Source: Marisediminitalea lipolytica (GTDB taxonomy: Bacteria > Pseudomonadota > Gammaproteobacteria > Enterobacterales > Alteromonadaceae). Taken from it: 64,000 bases of DNA. The DNA lies in the NCBI RefSeq assembly GCF_001758465.1, contig NZ_MJIC01000017.1:34758-98757 (forward strand), written 5' to 3'. Under the pieces are notes generated by a model that did no database searches, had not been told where the DNA came from, and saw nothing but the letters and a program-made list of their open reading frames with translations. The first letter of the stretch is position 1. The number at the start of each line of letters is the position of its first letter. Both the position numbers and the translations under genes were made by a program. Shown here piece by piece: positions 41,627 to 50,259 of this stretch.

Positions 41627-43207
41627 TTACTTGCTAAGAAACGCGAGCAATTTTTCCAGGGCAAGGGGTTTGCTTAGCAGATACCCCTGAATACGATCAC
41701 AACCAATGGTCGCCAGCACCTCGCGCTGCACATCATCATCAACACCTTCGGCCAGCACGTCAAAATGCATCGCTTTACAAATATCGATCATACCTTTGTA
41801 AATCTGCCGTGCCTGTTCCGAACGGGCCAGTTCGCGCACAAAACTCATATCAATCTTAATGGTATCAACGGGCAGTTTAGTGAGATAACTTAGCGAGCTG
41901 TAACCGGTGCCAAAGTCGTCGATGGACAAGGCAAAACCGGCCTCTTTAAGCGCATTTAATAAGAAAATACAGTGATTAAAATCACTGATAAACGCGCCTT
42001 CGGTAATTTCCAGTTCAATATCGCCGGTATCGATGTCGTAAGGTTCAATAATAGCCAGCAGGCTTTCAACTAAGTTTGGTCGCACAAAATCGTTGGCAGA
42101 GATATTGATAGAAACCTTACCTTTAAAGCCATGCTGTCTTAACACCGGTAAATCCCTGGCCGTCTGGCGCACCACGTAATCGGTAATTGAACAAATTAAT
42201 CCGGTACGCTCGGCCAGCGGAATAAATTCGCCGGGCGAAATTAAGCCTTCTTCTTCGTGGTTCCAGCGAATCAACGCTTCCAGACCGTTTATCTGAAGAT
42301 TGTGCAAATCCTGTTTTGGCTGATACCACACTACCAGTGCGTCTTCTTCCGTAAGAGCTTGATTCAGCTGAGCTTCTAAAAACACCTGACGCGTGAGGGT
42401 ATGCCCCTGCTGCGGATTAAACAGTTTTTCTTTGACTAACGCGTCATCCTTGGCATGGTTAAGCGCAATGTACGAGCTCTCAAGCAGGGAAACCGGCTCC
42501 TTACCGGTATTGATATTCAACGCAATACCAACGGAAGGGGTAATAAATACCGCGCCTTTCTGAGTCATAAAAGGGGGCTCAAACTGATCGCATATCCATT
42601 TTGACACCGACCAAATGGTTTCTGCGCTGGGTAATTGAGTAACCGCCAGGGCAAATTCATCACCATGGAGCCTGACCAGTTTAAATGGATGGTCCTTGAA
42701 GCGCTCCAGGCGGCGGGCAATTTCAAACAAAATTAAGTCACCGGCGGCATGCCCAATGGTATCGTTGATATCACTAAAGCCGTCGAGTTCTACCAGACAA
42801 ATACCGGTAATGGCATCCGGGTCTTTTTCATACCACATACCAATTTGACGCAGCAGCGAGACTCGAAGTGGCAACTGGGTAACGTGATCGATTTTTTCCT
42901 GGTCGCGGTTAACGACAATTTCCACTTTGTTATCTTTGCTGATAAGGGTAACGCAACGGTGGCACAGCGGTACTACGCCATGGGTGTTTTGCTCAGACGT
43001 CGCACTGAGCAAATGCTGATTTTTAATCAGGTACTCGCATTCGTCCGGATAAATAACAGAGCGGCTTTGTAAATGCAGCAGGTAATCCTCGATATCTGAC
43101 GCATCACATTCGAAATACCAAATACCGGTTGAGTCGCTTTGCATCTCACTATCCTTTATAAAGTCAGCCAGAGAGGGATATGGATTTTGCTTCAGTGTTC
43201 CCTGCAA
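41627..43207 (-). CDS. Degenerate GGDEF plus intact EAL c-di-GMP phosphodiesterase
   Basis: A 526-residue cytoplasmic protein. An N-terminal region of about 110 residues (with Cys-containing segments such as HGVVPLCHRC, perhaps a sensor) precedes a GGDEF domain at about 115-265 and an EAL domain at about 275-525. The GGDEF signature reads HGDEF at 181-185, lacking the first Gly, so cyclase activity is doubtful. The EAL domain keeps LEALIRW, NISANDF, LEITEG, IDDFGTGYSSLSYL, and AEGVDDD followed by IQGYLLSKPL, so it should hydrolyse c-di-GMP. The paired FIST receptor downstream suggests a link between chemotaxis and c-di-GMP. Confidence 0.9.
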   Translation of the reverse strand: MQGTLKQNPYPSLADFIKDSEMQSDSTGIWYFECDASDIEDYLLHLQSRSVIYPDECEYLIKNQHLLSATSEQNTHGVVPLCHRCVTLISKDNKVEIVVNRDQEKIDHVTQLPLRVSLLRQIGMWYEKDPDAITGICLVELDGFSDINDTIGHAAGDLILFEIARRLERFKDHPFKLVRLHGDEFALAVTQLPSAETIWSVSKWICDQFEPPFMTQKGAVFITPSVGIALNINTGKEPVSLLESSYIALNHAKDDALVKEKLFNPQQGHTLTRQVFLEAQLNQALTEEDALVVWYQPKQDLHNLQINGLEALIRWNHEEEGLISPGEFIPLAERTGLICSITDYVVRQTARDLPVLRQHGFKGKVSINISANDFVRPNLVESLLAIIEPYDIDTGDIELEITEGAFISDFNHCIFLLNALKEAGFALSIDDFGTGYSSLSYLTKLPVDTIKIDMSFVRELARSEQARQIYKGMIDICKAMHFDVLAEGVDDDVQREVLATIGCDRIQGYLLSKPLALEKLLAFLSK

Positions 43208-43518
43208 AATGGGTAACTTTTAGCTTGTTGACTAAAATTATACGCCATATAGGCCTGTATAAAGCTTTTTTTTAATCCTGACAGGGTTTGTCGCAAAATG
43301 GCAACATTAAATTGCCAGTACCACGCCTTTATTTGTTTCAGATATTCATTTTGGTTATGATTGTTTTGTTTATTTGGTGTTTTCAGTATATAAAAGTCCG
43401 ATGAGTTGACGGCTTTTTACGATATTCTGGTGAATAAGGGCGCGGGATAGTGCAAAGTAAAGGGTATTCGATTATATTAATTTAATATCAGTATTGATAG
43501 TGGGTATTTGGAGACACT
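43208..43518. promoter_or_regulatory. 311-base divergent control region upstream of the envelope operon
   Basis: AT-rich region between the divergent GGDEF/EAL gene and the LPP20/CsgG/MCE operon. On the minus strand a TATAAT (43242-43237) lies 30 bases before the GGDEF/EAL start, with only a poor -35. On the plus strand TTGACG near 43405 could be a -35 but has no good -10 at the right distance. A dyad ATATTAA-T-TTAATAT at 43474-43488 lies 30 bases upstream of the first operon gene. GGAG at 43508-43511 is its Shine-Dalgarno. No small gene is apparent. Confidence 0.4.
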
Positions 43519-44607
43519 ATGGCAGTTTGCAATGGAAGCGCAAGACAGTTATTTCTAGCTGCTACAGCACTGTGCGTGATTATTCTGACAATCTCGAGTT
43601 CCCCGGCCGTAGCCAAACTGGTAGAGGCGAAAGGGATCAGCGAAGTTGCAGATAACAAAATAGTAGAAGCACGAAAAATTGCGCTGGAAAATGCAAAGCG
43701 AGCTGCCGTTGAGCAGGTGGTTGGTACTTTTGTGCGTTCCCGTACTGACGTAAACAACTATCTACTGGGCAAAGATCAGATCTTCTCCACCACTGCCGGT
43801 CAAATCGACGAATATAAAATCATCTACGATGGCGTGGGTGACAATAAAGATATCTACGAGGTTGTTATTCAGGCCGATGTCAGGGTTGACCTGTTGGTGG
43901 ATAAAGTCGCTCAGATTCAGGCGTCCATGGGCTGGACAAAAATGCCCAGAGTTACCGTCATCATCGACAAAAATTCCAGCAATCCAATTATCGCCCAGCA
44001 TGCCCGTAACGAGATGACCGAACGCTTACTGCGGGACGGTTTTCAGGTGTTTGATGAAACCCAGCCTGTCTACGCTGGCTTTGCGGTTAACCTCACTGTG
44101 GATTCCCAGGTCAAACCTGAAGAGTTCCAGGGTATGAAAATCAACGCCAATGAGCTAACGCTCAGCATGCAGGTGACCCGGGTTGGTGATAATCAGGTAT
44201 TAGCGGCAGGCAGCAAAAGTGCCAGTAAGCCGGGCGTAAAATCGAACAGTATTTTCTCGAAGTTATCGGCCGACATCATCCGTAAGGAATGGCCACAACT
44301 GCGTAAGCAACTCATTAAGTTCTGGCATCAGGAGCAGGTTAAAGCCCGCAATATCTTTTTGGATATTGAAGGTATTGAATCACTGGAAGTCGCCAATCAA
44401 ATGAAGGCGGTGATCCAGGAAGCTATGCCAGCAATTCAACAAATCGAAATTTCTAACATCGCTAACGGTGTCGCGCACCTTGTCATCAGCTATAAGGGCT
44501 GGACCGAGCAACTCTATGAAGAGCTACTCGCCAGCAACATAGCACAACGGCATAAAATGCAAATTGTTGGCGTGACAGGTAACAAAATCACCGCAACCAA
44601 AGTTTGA
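43519..44607 (+). CDS. FlgT-N/LPP20-like secreted protein, first gene of the envelope operon
   Basis: A 362-residue exported protein; the signal peptide ends near AVA|KLVEA (residue 32). Residues about 35-130 follow the LPP20/FlgT N-terminal pattern: VEAKGISEVADNKIVEARKIALENAKRAAVEQ, then a Thr/Asp-rich segment and alternating strands (YEVVIQADVRVD). FlgT builds the H-ring around sheathed flagella in Vibrio, but no flagellar genes lie here. The rest (150-362) has the alternating strand-helix pattern of an outer-membrane-associated CsgG/FlgT middle domain (ARNEMTERLLRDGFQVFDE). GGAG precedes the start. The next gene begins ten bases after its stop. Confidence 0.72.
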   Translation: MAVCNGSARQLFLAATALCVIILTISSSPAVAKLVEAKGISEVADNKIVEARKIALENAKRAAVEQVVGTFVRSRTDVNNYLLGKDQIFSTTAGQIDEYKIIYDGVGDNKDIYEVVIQADVRVDLLVDKVAQIQASMGWTKMPRVTVIIDKNSSNPIIAQHARNEMTERLLRDGFQVFDETQPVYAGFAVNLTVDSQVKPEEFQGMKINANELTLSMQVTRVGDNQVLAAGSKSASKPGVKSNSIFSKLSADIIRKEWPQLRKQLIKFWHQEQVKARNIFLDIEGIESLEVANQMKAVIQEAMPAIQQIEISNIANGVAHLVISYKGWTEQLYEELLASNIAQRHKMQIVGVTGNKITATKV

Positions 44608-44617
44608 GGATCAACCA

Positions 44618-46615
44618 ATGAGACGGTACGTACTGGCCGCTCTGGTATTGTCAGCATTAGCAGGCTGTCAATCAACGGGCAAGGGAAAGAAAGAATTTGA
44701 TGTATCACAGCAACTGGCTGCTGCCGGTAATTATGCTGAGGCCATTGCTTACCTAAAGCAGGCAATCGCCAAAGAACCGGATAATGCGCAGTATTCTGCG
44801 CAGCTGAGCAGCTTACGCTTAAAAGCGTCTCAGACATTGTTAAATCAGGCGCAGGCGCTGCTAAATGGTGCCAGTGTCAATATCAACGATATTGAAAAAG
44901 CAGAATCCCTGGTTGCTGAAGCCAAGCAGTTTTCGCCTAATTTACCGGCCATTGCAGAACTTCAAGGATCCATCGATTCGTCGCGCTCATCGCTGATTGA
45001 CGAAGTAAAAGAGCGCTATGCAGAAGCGCTGGCGTTGATTGATCGTCAGGACTGGGTGCGCGCAAACCTGACCCTGCAACAGGTACAAAAACTGTATCCA
45101 AACTTTGAAGCATCTGTGCCACTGGCATCACGCATTAAAACAGAAGGTACGCGGGATTACTTACTGCAAGCGAAGAAAGCCTTCGTTGAGTATGAATTTG
45201 AAGAGGCAAAAATTGCCGCTCGTAAAGCTACCATGCTGGATCCAAACAATGCCATTGCTAAAAAGATGGCAGCAGATGCAGACCAAAAGAATAACGCTAC
45301 CTTCTTTAAAAACCTGGCAGCCCAGTCAGTTGATACGCAAAACTGGGATCAGACTGAGTTTGCTTGTAACAAGGTCCTGAGCTTCTCGCCAAACGACCAG
45401 GATTGTATTGCGTGGAAAGCAACAGCAATGGAACGCCAGGTTGACGAGAAAATCATTGAAGCGACCCGCCTGTTACAACAAGGCTATATTGCCCGCGCCA
45501 TTAAGCTGGCGATTGAAATAGACGACACCACTGGTGGCGCCCTGCCTCCTCGTGCCGTTGCTTTGCGCAATGCGGTGGTTTCCCGCGCAGAAGATATCGC
45601 GCTGGAGTATATGGACAATCGTTACTGGGGTGTTGCCTGGTATATGTACGAATTGATTGGTCAGCTGGACCCGTTAATGGAAGGGCTGTTTGAGAAATCC
45701 CGTGACGTTCAGGATAAAATCCGTGACCGTGTAATCCGCTCAATTGCGGTATTCGACTTTAAGAGCCCGTCTAACGATCTGGATGCTGGTGGTCTGATTG
45801 CCGGTAAGCTGATTGCCAACCTGTTTAACAACGCCAGTAAAGACATCAAAATCTTTGAGCGTGAAAACTTAAAATCGATTCTGGAAGAGATGAAACTGGG
45901 TCAGATTGGTGTGGTATCTGAAGATACCGCCAAGGAAATGGGCCGCTTATACGGTATCGACGTTGCCATTATGGGCTCGGTACTGTTATTCAAAGTTGAC
46001 CAGACCAGCTCTGAAAGTGCTGAAACAGTGCGTTATCAGGTTGGTCAGGAAATTCAGGACAATATTGACTACCTGAACTGGAAAGCCCTGAATCCAAACC
46101 CGAAAAAAGACGAACTGCAAAATGCGCCACAAGCTAAGATTATGGTGCCGGTGTATGCAGAAAAAGAATACACCGTGACTAAAGCCAAAAAAGTGGGCTT
46201 TATCGAAATTTCTTACCGGATTGTTGATGTATCAACCGGCCAGAACACCGACGTTGAGACTTTAACCTCGCGTCTGGTTAAGGAAGACGTTGGTAACGAC
46301 GGTGTGAAAGACGCCAATATCGAATACGACCCACTTGAGATTGCAACAGACACCGAGATGCTGCAGCTGATGGCGGACCAGGTTGTTGAAGATCTTTCGC
46401 GTAAGGTACTGCAACCACTGCGTAACCGTGAAGTTGAATTTTTCGAAGCCGGCGAAGAGCTCCTGCTAAAACGTAAGGAAGGCCTGGAAGCCCTGGAGCG
46501 CTTTGTTGATGCGAAGTTTGATGAGCGCGTTAAATCTAACGTGAACTCACCAATCTCTGCAAAAATTGATGGATATATTCAGCAGATTATCGATACCTAT
46601 CAATTTAAAAACTAA
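44618..46615 (+). CDS. TPR and CsgG-like domain lipoprotein
   Basis: A 665-residue lipoprotein (lipobox LAGC, Cys17). Residues about 25-330 are helical TPR-like repeats (AAAGNYAEAIAYLKQAIAKEPDNAQY and later copies). Residues about 370-475 form a CsgG-type nucleotide-free Rossmann-like domain: RSIAVFDFKSPS, IFERENLKSILEE, MGRLYGIDVAIMGSVLL. CsgG forms the nonameric outer membrane channel of curli secretion; related lipoproteins occur in other surface systems. Curli subunits (csgA, csgB) are not present. C-terminal residues 480-665 are mixed. The start at 44618 follows a good AGGA. It is probably an outer-membrane scaffold or pore component of the operon. Confidence 0.75.
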   Translation: MRRYVLAALVLSALAGCQSTGKGKKEFDVSQQLAAAGNYAEAIAYLKQAIAKEPDNAQYSAQLSSLRLKASQTLLNQAQALLNGASVNINDIEKAESLVAEAKQFSPNLPAIAELQGSIDSSRSSLIDEVKERYAEALALIDRQDWVRANLTLQQVQKLYPNFEASVPLASRIKTEGTRDYLLQAKKAFVEYEFEEAKIAARKATMLDPNNAIAKKMAADADQKNNATFFKNLAAQSVDTQNWDQTEFACNKVLSFSPNDQDCIAWKATAMERQVDEKIIEATRLLQQGYIARAIKLAIEIDDTTGGALPPRAVALRNAVVSRAEDIALEYMDNRYWGVAWYMYELIGQLDPLMEGLFEKSRDVQDKIRDRVIRSIAVFDFKSPSNDLDAGGLIAGKLIANLFNNASKDIKIFERENLKSILEEMKLGQIGVVSEDTAKEMGRLYGIDVAIMGSVLLFKVDQTSSESAETVRYQVGQEIQDNIDYLNWKALNPNPKKDELQNAPQAKIMVPVYAEKEYTVTKAKKVGFIEISYRIVDVSTGQNTDVETLTSRLVKEDVGNDGVKDANIEYDPLEIATDTEMLQLMADQVVEDLSRKVLQPLRNREVEFFEAGEELLLKRKEGLEALERFVDAKFDERVKSNVNSPISAKIDGYIQQIIDTYQFKN

Positions 46616-46631
46616 GAAGTAGGCGAGGGAT

Positions 46632-49436
46632 ATGCACGCAGTAATGTTAAGAATAGTGGTGCTGGTAATGCTTATATTACCGGCAGCTACTCAAGCAAAA
46701 ACCAGCCTCGCCTTGTTTAACTTGTCGCCTGCCAGTATCGATGCCATCGGTCTGGACGGCGACCTGCTGTTTTCAATGCGCAAGGAACTCGAACGTTCCC
46801 AAACCTATCAACTGCTGTCCCGCCGTCAAATGGAAGAAGGCTTGTACCGGATTGGCGGCGCACAGGTCGCAGATACCCAGAAAATTATCGAGTACGGTAA
46901 TGGTCTGGGGGTTAATTTTGTTCTGTCAGGTAGCATCGATATTAAACGGGCTACTATTATTGTCGACTTTAAACTTATCGATGTGTCCAATGGCCGGGAA
47001 GCGGCAATATGGCAGGAGAGTTTTCAAACCAAGGGTGAACTGGTATCCAAAGCGCCAGAGATTGTAAAGTCGCTGGAACGGCGAATTCGCCGCGCCCAGT
47101 CGGTTCAGCCAGATACCGCCACGGCCAACGCGGCACTAACCTCGTTTAGCAGCGTAGCTAAAGGCGAGCAGGTTGAGCTTACCTGGCAAACCGGTGACGT
47201 TGGTACCGTGTTTTATTACAACCTGTATCGCGGTGATTCTCAGTCAGGCCCCTTTGAATTTGTAGCAAACACAATGGAAAGCCGTTACGTGGATACCGGC
47301 ATTGCACAAAGCGGAACGGTATTTTATCGCCTGGATATTATCCTTGATAACGGCGACGAACTCGACGGCGGGTTAATAGCCCGTGCAAGCGTGTCAAAAA
47401 CCCAGGCCAGTGCCGATGTGTCAGCTCCGTCTATCCTGCAACACCAGGTTTATGTTAATGGGGTAAGACTGGACTTTGTTCCCTCCATTGCGAACAAAGA
47501 AAAAACCGCCGCATATCAGGTGTACTATCGTGAACCGGGCGGCGTCTGGCAACCTACGGTGAAGATAGAGGACACCGGCAAAATTAATTATTCCGTCACT
47601 GCAGTTAATTTGCTCGAAGCGAACAAGCGCTATGAGTTTGCGGTGTCGACCCTGACCGCTAGTGGCAAAGAAAGCGCCCCTTCTGCTCCAGTGACAGTTA
47701 CCAGCGCGCCTATCGTAACGCTTAATGCCAGCGGTCCGGTAAAAACGCGCACAATAGATTTGCAATGGGAGCCCCGGGCTTCCGAATATCCGGTCAGAAT
47801 AGAGCGTCGTGGTGCCGGGACCGAAAACTGGCAAACGGTCGGCGAAGTTAAGGCCGGGCATAATGGCACCTTTACCGACAGCAAAGGCCTGGAAGACGGT
47901 CTGATATATGAGTATCAGGTGCGTTTGTATGACCAGTTCTCTGCTTCCGCCCCGTCTAATATCACGCGTAAAGAAACCAAAAAGCTGGCTGCCCCCGAAG
48001 AATTTTCTTTGTCTGGCGGTGTGAAATCCGTGCATCTGTACTGGCAGGCAGTTAACGATGACGACGTAACCGGTTATCGGATTTTTCGCACTGAGGGCGA
48101 GCTGAACCAGGATACACTGCTTGATGAACTGACCGATGTAAAAGGCAGGGACAAAACCCAGTTTGTCGACGGTACCGACAATGGCAAACCGCTTAAGGAT
48201 GGCACGACTTACCATTATCTGGTTGTTGCGCTAAACCAATTTAACGGTGTCGGTTTTGTGTCTGAAACCCGCTCAGCGAAGACCAAACCCCGCCCCGGTC
48301 AGGCGGGCGGCCCGGAACTTAGCATTGAAAGTGGTGCCATTGCGATTAACTGGCCTGTATCCAGTGAAATTGATATCAGGCAGTACCGTTTGTATCGTCG
48401 CTGGAATAACGCCAGCTGGCAGGAAATCGTAGCGGTGCCAGCCAGTGAAAGCCGTTATACCGACAGTAATCTTAAGCCTTATGCACAGACATCTTATTAC
48501 GTGGTGGCAGAAGACAAAGACGGCTTACGTAGTGACCCCTCGCCCCAGGCAACTATAATGAGCCCTGATGTGATTACGCTAAGCGTGAGTGCGCAGGGAA
48601 TGTTAAGACGTAATGAATTAAGCTGGACCGAACATAAAAATATTGATGGCTATAAGCTGTACCGGCGGGTACAGGGCACTTCAAATTGGGCCCTGATTGC
48701 CAACATCACCACGCCAACCATTACTCAGTATACCGACAGCGATCGTAAAGATCTGGCAGATGGTGTAAGTTATGAATACACGCTGACGGCGGTAGATGGA
48801 GATCAGGAAACGCCTAAATCGAATACCGTGACAGCGACTACCAAGCCCGTGCCGCCGGCACCGGAAAACTTTGCTGCACAGAGTGGTGAGGTAAAACGGG
48901 TAACCTTAACCTGGCAACCACTCGCTGACAGCGACGTAAAAGGTTATAAAGTGTATCGTGAAGATGATGGTAAGTATGATTTGCTTGAGACCATTAACAA
49001 TCGCACGGCTGGCCGCTACGTCGATGAAGGCAGTTTCTTTAAAAAGCTCAAGGATGGTGAAAGTTATCGATACCGCATTCTGGCATTTAACCAGTATGAC
49101 GCTAACGGTAAGGCCTCTGACATTGCCGAAGCTAAAACCAAGCCGGTGCCTGCCAGAGTAAATGGTCTGTCCGCCACGGAGTCTGCTCCGAATGTCGTTT
49201 TACAATGGCAGGCAGGCAGCGAGACAGATATCGACTATTATCAGGTTTATCGTGGTTCAGGCTGCAGCAACTTAAGAAAGCTGGCAGCGGTGAATTCGAC
49301 AAACTATGTGGACACTGACGTATCCGGAGACCGAAGCTATTGCTATCGCGTTTCGACAGTAGATAAAGACAAGCTGGAGGGCTCCTTGTCACAATCTGCT
49401 GAAATTACGACTGTCCCTCGTAGCGAAGGGAACTAA
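46632..49436 (+). CDS. Secreted protein with CsgG-like N-domain and eight fibronectin type III repeats
   Basis: A 934-residue exported protein with a signal peptide of about 22 residues (ATQA|KT). Residues about 25-155 resemble the CsgG/TolB-N lipoprotein core (LALFNLSPASIDAIGLDGDL, LLSRRQMEEGL, GLGVNFVLSGSI). From residue 165 to the end there are eight FN3 domains, each with a W-x(n)-Y-x-(L/I/V)-(Y/F)R core: YNLYRGD, YQVYYRE, VRIERRG, YRIFRTE, YRLYRRW, YKLYRRV, YKVYRED and YQVYRGS. Such arrays are extended spacers or binding surfaces, which suggests a periplasm-spanning or surface-exposed strut. It starts 16 bases after the CsgG-like gene. Confidence 0.75.
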   Translation: MHAVMLRIVVLVMLILPAATQAKTSLALFNLSPASIDAIGLDGDLLFSMRKELERSQTYQLLSRRQMEEGLYRIGGAQVADTQKIIEYGNGLGVNFVLSGSIDIKRATIIVDFKLIDVSNGREAAIWQESFQTKGELVSKAPEIVKSLERRIRRAQSVQPDTATANAALTSFSSVAKGEQVELTWQTGDVGTVFYYNLYRGDSQSGPFEFVANTMESRYVDTGIAQSGTVFYRLDIILDNGDELDGGLIARASVSKTQASADVSAPSILQHQVYVNGVRLDFVPSIANKEKTAAYQVYYREPGGVWQPTVKIEDTGKINYSVTAVNLLEANKRYEFAVSTLTASGKESAPSAPVTVTSAPIVTLNASGPVKTRTIDLQWEPRASEYPVRIERRGAGTENWQTVGEVKAGHNGTFTDSKGLEDGLIYEYQVRLYDQFSASAPSNITRKETKKLAAPEEFSLSGGVKSVHLYWQAVNDDDVTGYRIFRTEGELNQDTLLDELTDVKGRDKTQFVDGTDNGKPLKDGTTYHYLVVALNQFNGVGFVSETRSAKTKPRPGQAGGPELSIESGAIAINWPVSSEIDIRQYRLYRRWNNASWQEIVAVPASESRYTDSNLKPYAQTSYYVVAEDKDGLRSDPSPQATIMSPDVITLSVSAQGMLRRNELSWTEHKNIDGYKLYRRVQGTSNWALIANITTPTITQYTDSDRKDLADGVSYEYTLTAVDGDQETPKSNTVTATTKPVPPAPENFAAQSGEVKRVTLTWQPLADSDVKGYKVYREDDGKYDLLETINNRTAGRYVDEGSFFKKLKDGESYRYRILAFNQYDANGKASDIAEAKTKPVPARVNGLSATESAPNVVLQWQAGSETDIDYYQVYRGSGCSNLRKLAAVNSTNYVDTDVSGDRSYCYRVSTVDKDKLEGSLSQSAEITTVPRSEGN

Positions 49437-49438
49437 GT

Positions 49439-49822
49439 ATGAAAAAAATCAGATTTTGGCTGATCGCATCAGCTGTTGCTGGAGCGATGTTTAACATTAA
49501 CGTTGCCAGTGCTAACGAATTTTCGGCTATCAAGAAAGTCAGTGAGTCTAAGGAGCTGGAGACGCTAAGAGATAGCTATCGGGCCTGCGTGGTAAAAAAA
49601 GCCTCGCTGTATCTGAAAGTTAACGACATAGACTCCACCATCGCCCACGCCCCGCTAGCCTGTAAACGCGAGTTACTAAGCATTCGTCAGTTTTTACTGT
49701 CTGGTGCATTTAAGGTTGAAGTGGTTGATCAGTTGATGGAGTCGGTACGCGAAGGTATCGAAATTGATTTGGTAAACCACGTGTACACTGAAGCACTGAA
49801 GCAAAAGGGAATCAAACCATGA
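49439..49822 (+). CDS. Small secreted protein of unknown function
   Basis: A 127-residue exported protein; the signal peptide ends near ASA|NEF (residue 26). The mature part is mostly helical and has two Cys (YRACVVKK and PLACKREL), which could form a disulfide in the periplasm. I recognise no family. It starts two bases after the FN3 gene and its stop overlaps the next gene as ATGA, so it belongs to the operon. Confidence 0.7.
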   Translation: MKKIRFWLIASAVAGAMFNINVASANEFSAIKKVSESKELETLRDSYRACVVKKASLYLKVNDIDSTIAHAPLACKRELLSIRQFLLSGAFKVEVVDQLMESVREGIEIDLVNHVYTEALKQKGIKP

Positions 49823-50259
49823 AGTTCAAAGTATTCGTGTCGGTGTTAGCTGCTGGTCTTGTTAGCGTAGCACAGGCTGCTGACTTAACAGGTGTCGTTA
49901 CCGCGCAGGGTTTTGGTACGGTGGATCCGGCCATGGCAAAGACCCACGCGCAGGCCAGAATGCTGGCCAAACGCGCCGCACAACTCGACGCCCAGCGTCA
50001 GCTGTCTGAACAGGTTAAAGGCATCGAAGTACGCTCTGGTTCTACGGTCGAAAAGTACGAATTACAGAGCGACATCATCGCGACCCGGGTGAAAACCTGG
50101 TTGAAAGGAACCGTCGTGGTAGATGAAAAAGTGACAGAGGAAGAAGGTACCTGGGTGGCAGAAGTGACCCTGGGAATTTGCTTAACCAATGAAGCTGATA
50201 TTTGCAAAGAACGGGAAAGTTTAGAGGCGATCAGTAATGCGGCGAGTTCTCAGTACTAG
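49819..50259 (+). CDS. Short LPP20-domain secreted protein
   Basis: A 146-residue exported protein (signal peptide to AQA|ADL, about 20 residues) consisting almost entirely of one LPP20-like domain: VVTAQGFGTVDP, AKTHAQARMLAKRAAQLDAQRQL, then VRSGSTVEKYELQSD and a C-terminal strand pair VAEVTLGICL. It is the shortest of the LPP20 paralogues here and looks like the second-gene FlgP type. Its start overlaps the previous stop by four bases, and its last 23 bases overlap the transglycosylase gene. Confidence 0.75.
   Translation: MKFKVFVSVLAAGLVSVAQAADLTGVVTAQGFGTVDPAMAKTHAQARMLAKRAAQLDAQRQLSEQVKGIEVRSGSTVEKYELQSDIIATRVKTWLKGTVVVDEKVTEEEGTWVAEVTLGICLTNEADICKERESLEAISNAASSQY

Noticed and set aside
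43474..43488. ATATTAA-T-TTAATAT dyad upstream of the envelope operon as a regulator site
   Set aside because: All A/T, in an AT-rich region, with no second copy seen. Noted within the control region but not claimed as an operator.
44618..46615. Curli secretion system
   Set aside because: CsgG-like domains are present, but csgA, csgB, csgE and csgF are not, and the domains are embedded in much larger proteins.
47421..48215. 264-codon open frame on the minus strand inside the FN3 gene
   Set aside because: It is antisense to a clear eight-repeat FN3 protein, has no recognisable motifs, and its open state is explained by codon bias of the real gene.
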